From Neorhodopirellula lusitana (GTDB lineage: Bacteria; Planctomycetota; Planctomycetia; Pirellulales; Pirellulaceae): 64,000 nucleotides of DNA. Location of the stretch: positions 62,001 through 126,000 of the forward strand of contig NZ_FXUG01000009.1 of the NCBI RefSeq assembly GCF_900182915.1, given 5' to 3'. Of the stretch, positions 58,231 through 64,000 are shown in pieces; position 1 is the stretch's first letter; each line of letters starts with the position of its first letter. The notes under the pieces are model-generated. The model had not been told where the DNA came from and did not search any database. It saw only the letters and a list, made by a program, of their open reading frames with translations. The translations under genes were made by a program, and so were the position numbers.

Positions 58231-59460
58231 TCATATTGCCCCCTCATTTGCTGGCGGTGAGTAGGGATCGACAATCAGCCGATATCGAGTCGCTTTCGAT
58301 CCTGGCGGCCCCTGCTTTCCGCGTTGAACAATCTCGATGATGCCACTGCTCGCCCAGTGATTTAGCACTCGACTCGACTGTTTGTGATTGGAGAATCCAG
58401 CGTGTTTTGCGGCGTCTCGGCAGGACAAGTAGAACACGTTGCCATCGCTAAGCCTGCTCAACCCAACTATCAGTCTGGCGAGATTGGTGCACGGTAGATT
58501 GTCATCGTAATCGACCACCCACCACGGTCTCTGCATGTTGCGAGCTGCGTGCATAGCCGACTCAACTAGGCTCTGGCCGTCGTCCGGCTTACGCACGGAA
58601 CGTAACGCATGAAGCATGTCGGCTACAGTCACCTCGGGATCGAGTGTGCCGATAGTGTGCTTGGCGTGATCATACCAGAGCATGGCATACTGCTTGGCGA
58701 TCGTATCGCTAGGCTGCCCTCCCAAGACTCCGAGTAGCTTGCGGGCGAATCGGAACACACCATCGTTTCGGTGGCCGACGCCGGCAGGGACGGTTTCGGC
58801 AATCGCATTCATGACAAACTCATGTTGCTCGTTTGTCACAGAGACAACAGAGATACCAGAGACAACAAACATGTCATGTGTAGACTCTGTAGTCTCTGTG
58901 TCATCCACCGATGGCAACCACTCACAATCCAATCCCACGTCAGCCAACCGCACCGGGGGATGGTCGGCAGGCTCAATGATCCACGAATACCGCCCACCAT
59001 CAGGATGGAGCGATGGAGCGACCAACACGTAGGCACCCGTGCTGCGCAACTCGCCGTCATCCCACTTGATCGTTTTGACGGCGTGGTCGGCTAGAACGAA
59101 TACGTGAAAGCCACGTCCAGTCTGGGCAGTCGCCATCGTCGCGGCGGCATCGGGATACTGTGCGGCCCATCGGTGATAGGCGTCCGCATCGTCGAAGTCA
59201 CGACATACCCAGCAGTCGCTCACATCACCCAGGATGACACCTAAGCCGTGCCCCGACTCAATCCACGTCTCTACCTCGGTGATCGCTGCACGTGTCGTCT
59301 GACGGGGTTTCCATGATGGTTCGGCAGGTTGTTTCGATCTAAATCGAATCGGCAACAGTGACCAACCCAGCGACACGTACAGTTTCGCCAGTCGTCTCGC
59401 CTCGGTTGTCGTGGTATCATCTCGGTTGCGTTTCTTGAGGGGGTTCCGATTCTCAACCAT
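58231..59460 (-). CDS. Prim-Pol domain primase/polymerase
   Basis: 409 residues. The N-terminal bifunctional primase-polymerase domain (about 25-190) shows LPIRFRSKQP, GVILGD, the acidic pair in CRDFDD (Asp88, Asp90), the catalytic His119 in TGRGFHVF and RSTGAYVLVAPS. The C-terminus (about 345-400) looks like a winged helix (AAKHAGFSNHKQSSRVLNHW). No helicase domain is fused, unlike many plasmid and phage Prim-Pol proteins. It probably primes replication of the excised element. The ATG lies inside the end of the HTH gene (8-nt overlap), so the two are cotranscribed. Confidence 0.88.
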   Translation of the reverse strand: MVENRNPLKKRNRDDTTTTEARRLAKLYVSLGWSLLPIRFRSKQPAEPSWKPRQTTRAAITEVETWIESGHGLGVILGDVSDCWVCRDFDDADAYHRWAAQYPDAAATMATAQTGRGFHVFVLADHAVKTIKWDDGELRSTGAYVLVAPSLHPDGGRYSWIIEPADHPPVRLADVGLDCEWLPSVDDTETTESTHDMFVVSGISVVSVTNEQHEFVMNAIAETVPAGVGHRNDGVFRFARKLLGVLGGQPSDTIAKQYAMLWYDHAKHTIGTLDPEVTVADMLHALRSVRKPDDGQSLVESAMHAARNMQRPWWVVDYDDNLPCTNLARLIVGLSRLSDGNVFYLSCRDAAKHAGFSNHKQSSRVLNHWASSGIIEIVQRGKQGPPGSKATRYRLIVDPYSPPANEGAI

Positions 59461-59659
59461 CGGTGCCCCCTTTTTCGATTTTCAAACGCTCGACAAACAG
59501 CTCAAGGTCCTGCTTGTCATATCGAACTGACCTCCCGATCCGCACAACGGGCAAGGCTCCACTCGCTTGGAGCGACCATAGTTTGCGGCGGCCAATGCCA
59601 AGCCACTTTGCTGCGTCAGCTTCTTTCAGTAAACGCGGTTCGATTCCTGGGTTATTCAT
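59453..59659 (-). CDS. HTH (AlpA/excisionase-like) DNA-binding protein
   Basis: From the ATG at 59659 (GAGGGGA upstream) the product has 68 residues. It carries a MerR-like/HTH_17 winged helix: LLKEADAAKWLGIGRRKLW, then GALPVVRIGRSVRYDKQDLE, as in AlpA and excisionase proteins. It may act with the integrase in excision or control transcription of the element. A TTG-start longer frame to 59764 exists, but the Shine-Dalgarno favours this one. Confidence 0.85.
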   Translation of the reverse strand: MNNPGIEPRLLKEADAAKWLGIGRRKLWSLQASGALPVVRIGRSVRYDKQDLELFVERLKIEKGGTDG

Positions 59660-59705
59660 AGTCCCCTCGCGTTCGGTGAAATTCTTCTTGATGGGATTTG
59701 CGGTG

Positions 59706-60509
59706 CTACGCATGGGCGTTGCCCTCCGATACTGCCGAGGATCGAGGATCGCGTGACCAAGCACGGGCTATCTCCCAGATATGACCGATCCCAGAGTCGA
59801 ACTCCTGGAAATCCGCTGGCTTGAACTCGGCCCGGTGGTCACCGGCGTGTCGCATTGCCACCTCCAACGCTGCCATTGTCTTCTTGGCGTGAGTCCTTGG
59901 GTCGTCCTTCGCTTGGCTGACACGTTTGGTCGCCGGGGCCGGGGATACCTGTTCGACTTCAGCCGCAGGTAGTTCATCGGGTTGCGTGTAAGTGGGTGGC
60001 GTTTGTGTCACCTCGACGACCGTTTCAATCTCCTCGCAGGGTGGAACAAGTTCCACTTCTGCGTCCGGTTCAGGCGTTCGTATCCTGTTTACGGACGTAT
60101 GACTCAGCTTGCAGAGTTTGGCAATTTGCCTAGACGATAGATCGGGCCACGTCGCCAGGGCCAACTCAACCGCACGGCGTTTGTCCGCGTTGCTTCGCGG
60201 TAGGCCATGACCGGCGTTTGCCGCTATTGCCTCACGAATGCAATCGGCTTCGGTTTCGCCCGGTTGTTCGGTCGCAAGAATCGTTGATCGACCAAGACGC
60301 CTTGCGGCTTCGTAGCGGTGGTGTCCATCAATGAGATATCCACCCACCATCGAAACAGCCGGGAAGGGCCACGGCTTGTCATCCTCTGCCGCCTCACGGG
60401 CCACACGCATGTATTCAACCACGGTAGGCTCATCGAGCATCACGCGGGCCTGCAGTCCCACGTCGATCCCAATCCGGCTGATCGGTATTTCATTGGGTGT
60501 CCTACTCAT
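59706..60509 (-). CDS. ParB-like nuclease-domain protein with HTH
   Basis: 267 residues. Residues 5-100 form a ParB N-terminal-like domain with IPISRI and the box GGYLIDGHHRYEAARRLG (the ParB/Srx GxxR-type nucleotide loop, here GHHR). An HTH region follows (about 110-140, SRQIAKLCKLSHTSVNRI). The second half is acidic and Pro/Thr-rich with no domain seen. ParB-like proteins bind DNA for partition, or act as regulators on mobile elements. No ParA is nearby. Its start overlaps the end of the small upstream gene by 8 nt. Confidence 0.82.
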   Translation of the reverse strand: MSRTPNEIPISRIGIDVGLQARVMLDEPTVVEYMRVAREAAEDDKPWPFPAVSMVGGYLIDGHHRYEAARRLGRSTILATEQPGETEADCIREAIAANAGHGLPRSNADKRRAVELALATWPDLSSRQIAKLCKLSHTSVNRIRTPEPDAEVELVPPCEEIETVVEVTQTPPTYTQPDELPAAEVEQVSPAPATKRVSQAKDDPRTHAKKTMAALEVAMRHAGDHRAEFKPADFQEFDSGIGHIWEIARAWSRDPRSSAVSEGNAHA

Positions 60510-60693
60510 GCTCGCCCCCGCTTGGCTCGTCGGTGGCGGTCGATTGGTCAGAGGCGTGCCGCTCTTGGTCGCGGTCGAGCTGGCAGACTAGGCGGTACAG
60601 TGATCGCAGACGGCGAGCACGGTCGGTAGCCTCAATGATTGCCGCGCCCACCTCGTGGCGTGTAGGCAATCGTTTGATCGGATCGTTTTGCAT
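60502..60693 (-). CDS. Small element-encoded protein, unknown
   Basis: 63 residues, charged (13 Arg/Lys, many Glu/Asp), no signal peptide. GGAG stands 8 nt before the ATG, the same arrangement as before the integrase. Its stop overlaps the start of the ParB-like gene by 8 nt, which supports a real, coupled gene. A helical segment (HEVGAAIIEATDRARRLRSLY) dominates. No family recognised. Confidence 0.6.
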   Translation of the reverse strand: MQNDPIKRLPTRHEVGAAIIEATDRARRLRSLYRLVCQLDRDQERHASDQSTATDEPSGGEHE

Positions 60694-60763
60694 TTGGCAA
60701 ACTCCATGGTTGAAAGATTCCCAACCATTGCCGACTCAGTGACACGCTAATACTGCTTTGCAC

Positions 60764-61678
60764 TTATGGCTTTGCAGTTTCGTTTCGTGGACGCCCGCTT
60801 TTGTTTCTTGTCAGCTGTGGTGCCTTGGTCTTAATGCAATAGCGTTTTATCGCATCTCTTATGCCTTGCGGTGTAGTAATGGGTTCCCATCTTTTCTCAG
60901 CAAATATCTTTGATAATTCGTCAATGACTTTGCGATTATCGAGGCCCTCCTTGCGTTTTCGGTAAATGAAATGATCTCGCTGGCCTAACTCTGACGCCAG
61001 ATAGACTGCCGCGCTGTTGTGGTCGGTGTCGTCATGCGGCTCACCCACTTGATTGCCCCAATCATTCAGTACCGATTCCACGATAACATTGATTCGTTTG
61101 TAGCGTCCTTTCACAGGCGATACTTGATCCATGATGAGTAGCGTTCCGATGACTCGGCCTACTAAATCTTCGCAGGTATGTAGTTCGTTGTCGCAGACTA
61201 CTTCCAGCCTTGAGTGATCGGCGACTAGCAGGGAGCTACTACCATGCTCACGATAGTAGTGCATTGCCGTGAGTACGCATCGGGTCTCACCATTCAGCGT
61301 TCTGACATCGATTTTGAGACCAAGATTATTTTTACCAGACGTGAGGATGAAGTCAGGATTGTTTTCTATCTCAGCGATGCGTTCATCAATGTCGCAAACT
61401 CTCTTGTAGTCATCGGGCGATAGGCCAACGTCGTTCAGCGTGATTGATCTGTCGGCTCGTTGCTCTTGCTCGTCTTCAATGGCATCTCGCTGACTTACGA
61501 GAACGCGAAGTGTTGCGACACCATCGATTGATTGACGCTCAGTGTTGAGAGTGTGAATCTCGCTGAGCTTGCTTTGATACCATTGTGCCCACGACGAAAC
61601 CCCGTCGCGAACGTATTTAACGAAACCTTTATCGCGTGCGGCCTCGGTGAGCGAATGAAATGTGGCTTGGCCTGTCAT
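60764..61678 (-). CDS. Unknown element-encoded protein (304 aa)
   Basis: From the ATG at 61678 (AAGGGG 6 nt upstream) the product has 304 residues. The first 120 are helical and charged (long coiled coil likely around RVLVSQRDAIEDEQEQRADR). The rest is mixed alpha/beta with a basic tail (TRNKSGRPRNE). No domain was recognised, so it may be a replication or control protein specific to this element type. It looks less GC-rich than the core genes. A 12-bp inverted repeat lies 25-61 nt before its start. Confidence 0.65.
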   Translation of the reverse strand: MTGQATFHSLTEAARDKGFVKYVRDGVSSWAQWYQSKLSEIHTLNTERQSIDGVATLRVLVSQRDAIEDEQEQRADRSITLNDVGLSPDDYKRVCDIDERIAEIENNPDFILTSGKNNLGLKIDVRTLNGETRCVLTAMHYYREHGSSSLLVADHSRLEVVCDNELHTCEDLVGRVIGTLLIMDQVSPVKGRYKRINVIVESVLNDWGNQVGEPHDDTDHNSAAVYLASELGQRDHFIYRKRKEGLDNRKVIDELSKIFAEKRWEPITTPQGIRDAIKRYCIKTKAPQLTRNKSGRPRNETAKP

Positions 61679-61702
61679 GATCTGCCCCTTTGAGAAAGGC
61701 CT

Positions 61703-61739
61703 GTACACCACCATACGGGACCGTGCGATGGTGGTGTAC
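61703..61739. promoter_or_regulatory. 12-bp perfect inverted repeat (operator or leader hairpin)
   Basis: gtacaccaccat (61703-61714) and atggtggtgtac (61728-61739) are perfectly complementary, with a 13-nt spacer that itself contains acgg and ccgt. The site lies 25-61 nt upstream of the ATG of the unknown 304-residue gene, on its leader side. It may be an operator for a dimeric regulator or a hairpin in the mRNA leader. Confidence 0.65.
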
Positions 61740-62540
61740 TGATGGCGTGGATCAGACGCCTGCCTGTGATGCTTGATCCCCCAAACTCACAAGCGAAGAG
61801 CAGTTACGCAATCGGGGGCGGACGCAAAAGGTACCCTTACATGCCTCGAATTTAGGAAATACTCGAAGGTTGCGGCTTAGTTGGCCGTGTTGCCTAGCTG
61901 TGCGGCGGTAAAGAAACTGCCGACACGACCGCATGCTCTAGACAAAACGACAGTTTTCGCTTTCTGCCCGCGGTATCTTCTCCCGTGGTTCCAGGCGATG
62001 GTTTCCGTTCGTTACACTTCCGAAGGGCGAGCGACAGATTGTTTGGCTCAGCACCCTGAACGGCCTTGGTAACGTCCCAGAATTTCGCCTAGTAATCCAC
62101 GATTGATACTCAGATAGAACACCTGACCAAACTGCCCAAACTGCCCAAACAGATCCGCCTAGGTCGATGTGCCCTGAACAAAGGACGGGAAGGTGTTTAC
62201 ATCGCTCCTTCGCATTCGCTCCGGTGTCGGCCGCCGGAGAAAGCAGCATCTTTTGGGTGAAAACCTCAGTGAACTCAGAATATTCCCCCCGTCACATTTT
62301 CTGCGCATCAGTCGCCGGAGCGTACGTCAAGAAATATCGGGGCCAGCTTGAGGTAGGGATGTATGTCGTATTGTGTGAAATTCTACGCAAAAATTTTCAG
62401 GAAAGTCCATTGCGAGGGACCAGGCGTGACTCGATTTTCGCCGATAGCAGATGTGCTGGCATCCGGACTGGATAACCACCAGCACTTTCCTACAATTTTG
62501 AATTGAACCATCCGCAGGAAGCTCAAATTCGGTAAACAGT
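61740..62540. other. About 800-bp intergenic region with a short tandem repeat
   Basis: Divergent region between the unknown gene (minus) and the methyltransferase gene (plus). At about 62127-62150 the 9-mer aaactgccc occurs twice in tandem and a third time in part. No RNA gene was found. Short open frames are present on both strands but lack support. It is the likely place for control of the methyltransferase and, possibly, the element's replication origin. Confidence 0.4.
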
Positions 62541-64000
62541 GTGAATGTTTGGTCTGAACTCAAACGATACGGCGTAAATCGCGAGAACATCCGCGATCTT
62601 TCTGCGCCGTCGCCGGACGTTTTGGACTACCTAGACCTCGTTGACTCAGGAGACGGGAAAGAACTTCGGCCCGACGGCGTCATCGAGAGCGGCAATCGTC
62701 CGATTCTCTATTTCGTAAATGAGTCTCGGCTTGCCAAAGCACCCCACCCAGAAGCGAATCCGCTTCGAGCCCTCAGCCGAAATGTTGCGTGTCGAGGAGA
62801 AAGAGCCTACCTCGCCGTTGTGAAACCCGGAGTGCTAGAAGTCACTCCGGTTTCGCTCGAAGACAAAAAACCAAACTGGCGAGTCTTCAAGGCCGATTCT
62901 CCCGGTGCGATCAACTTTTTTACCAACCTCGTTCACGCAAATGTCCCGGACGATGACCTTGGTGACCCGAACTTGGTGTTCGACGAGATGCTCAATCTCC
63001 TTGAAACCGGCGCTGATCGGATACGCCGTCGCATCGGCAAGGCCAACACGCTCTCGCTGATTGGCCGGGCACTGTTTTTTCGGTTTCTATGTGACCGACA
63101 AATCGTCACAGACGATGACGTACCCAGCATTTGTCAAACCGCCAACACGATCCACGAGTGTTTTGACAATGCCGGAAACACGTATCGCACGAGTCGCTGG
63201 TTGGACGAAACATTCAATGGTGACTTCTTGCCCTTCGACGAGCGTCCAACACGCGAGTTTTTCAAAGGCCTCAACCGCTCGGCGGTGGTTTACCAGAACC
63301 TGTCGGCAATCATCCGTGGCGATTCTCCGGTAGGCTCAGACGGCTACCAGCATCAGTTTAACTGGGCAACGTTCGACTTCGCACACGTCCCGGTCGGCTT
63401 GTTGAGCCAAGTCTACGAAGCCTTCAGTTGGAAGTGGGACGAAGAAGAATCGGGTGCGACCAGCGTTCACTATACGCCTCGCAACATTGCCAAGACGATT
63501 GTTGATGAAGTATTCGACGGGCTTGAGAACGCTCACAAAGCTCGAGTTCTAGACCCAGCATGCGGCGCGGGCGTGTTCCTTGTATTGGCTTTTCGCCGTT
63601 TGTATCGCGAACACTGGCGAGTTTCGGGAGAAAGACCACACACAAAGCTCATTCGAAAGATTCTCCAAGAACAACTCTGCGGTTTCGACATCAGTGACTC
63701 GGCACTTCGACTTGCCGCTCTCAGCTTGTACTTAACTGCAATCGAACTCGACCCCAAGCCAGTTCCGCCCAAGAGGCTTCGATTCGAAGTACTGGATGAT
63801 CTAACGCTCTTTAATCATCGGAAGCAAGATGACCCTGAATCCGGCCCTGTGATAGGTAGCTTGGGAGACCACGTTGATAGGTCATTTGATGGTACCTTCG
63901 ATCTCGTCATCTCGAATCCACCATGGACAAGAATTCGTAATGACAAAGAACTCGCAGGTCAGCTAAATAATGTTAGCAAGCGGGTTGTGGCAACCTTCGG
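62541..64000 (+). CDS. N6-adenine DNA methyltransferase (partial, 3' end outside window)
   Basis: The frame is open from a stop at 62499 to the window end; GTG at 62541 is the first usual start and gives at least 486 residues. Motif I, DPACGAGVF, is at 338-346 and motif IV, NPPW, at 459-462, with the SAM-binding region GFDISDSALRLAALSLYL between. The order I then IV and the sequence VHYTPRNIAKTIVDEVF fit gamma-type Mod/HsdM or type IIG enzymes. The 300 residues before motif I are unassigned. It could belong to type I, IIG, BREX or DISARM systems; downstream genes would tell. Confidence 0.82.
   Translation, partial: MNVWSELKRYGVNRENIRDLSAPSPDVLDYLDLVDSGDGKELRPDGVIESGNRPILYFVNESRLAKAPHPEANPLRALSRNVACRGERAYLAVVKPGVLEVTPVSLEDKKPNWRVFKADSPGAINFFTNLVHANVPDDDLGDPNLVFDEMLNLLETGADRIRRRIGKANTLSLIGRALFFRFLCDRQIVTDDDVPSICQTANTIHECFDNAGNTYRTSRWLDETFNGDFLPFDERPTREFFKGLNRSAVVYQNLSAIIRGDSPVGSDGYQHQFNWATFDFAHVPVGLLSQVYEAFSWKWDEEESGATSVHYTPRNIAKTIVDEVFDGLENAHKARVLDPACGAGVFLVLAFRRLYREHWRVSGERPHTKLIRKILQEQLCGFDISDSALRLAALSLYLTAIELDPKPVPPKRLRFEVLDDLTLFNHRKQDDPESGPVIGSLGDHVDRSFDGTFDLVISNPPWTRIRNDKELAGQLNNVSKRVVATF

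Larger units (their letters stand above)
56558..64000. mobile_element. Genomic island integrated at tRNA-Leu(UAA), right end not in window
   Basis: The island begins at the 3' end of tRNA-Leu and continues past the window end. Minus-strand genes are the integrase, Prim-Pol primase, HTH excisionase-like protein, ParB-like protein and two unknown proteins, with 8-nt overlaps at two junctions. On the plus strand an N6-adenine methyltransferase begins at 62541. The integrase-primase-AlpA set resembles satellite or plasmid-like elements. No structural phage gene or conjugation gene is visible. The direct repeat that would mark the other end was not seen. Confidence 0.85.

Noticed and set aside
61938-62249. 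103-codon minus-strand frame with a VWAVWAVW stretch
   Set aside because: The repeat comes from the aaactgccc tandem; no ribosome binding site and no family.

Overview
The window looks like the chromosome of a marine planctomycete close to Rhodopirellula (family Pirellulaceae). The call rests on family content: a DUF1501 / DUF1549-DUF1553 / cytochrome-WD40 operon, a DUF1207 protein, a PDZ-domain secreted protein, a eukaryote-type glutamine synthetase II and several secreted proteins of planctomycete style. Starts are often GTG or TTG and ribosome binding sites are often weak, so several start positions are judgements. No rRNA and no CRISPR array were seen.

Layout. 1-17 kb: end of a metallophosphatase; a GT2-ArnT fusion glycosyltransferase; GNAT; two-PDZ protein; lspA; an RND/MMPL exporter whose first membrane helix lies upstream of every ordinary start codon; nth and cysE (operon, minus strand); a Cys-rich lipoprotein; a thioredoxin-YHS fusion; DUF1207; and a beta-CASP nuclease. 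17-27 kb: two secreted proteins, one a GIY-YIG nuclease-fold protein with a signal peptide; a very large flagellin; and an LptF/G permease plus a giant AsmA/TamB-like protein (envelope lipid transport). 27-36 kb: a sugar-binding lipoprotein, rpmG (54 residues), recJ, a mannonate oxidoreductase-like SDR plus a KDG-kinase-like PfkB protein (hexuronate use), a BFD-type [2Fe-2S] protein, gpmI and a GT87 membrane enzyme. 36-43 kb: a tightly overlapping three-gene chaperone operon (HscC-like Hsp70, membrane protein, membrane-anchored J-like protein without HPD) and glnII with a clear terminator. 43-56 kb: a single-TM protein, mutL, pgi and the planctomycete cytochrome / DUF1501 operon.

56.5 kb to the end: an integrated mobile element next to tRNA-Leu(UAA). 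On the minus strand it carries a tyrosine integrase, a Prim-Pol primase, an AlpA/excisionase-like HTH protein, a ParB-like nuclease-domain protein, and two unknown proteins. On the plus strand a divergent adenine DNA methyltransferase gene runs off the window and probably begins a restriction or defence cargo. The other end of the element is not in view.

The items most worth follow-up are the Hsp70 / J-like operon, the tRNA-Leu island (its integrase is read antisense through the tRNA, with long inverted repeats before two of its transcripts), the secreted GIY-YIG protein and the non-canonical start of the RND gene.
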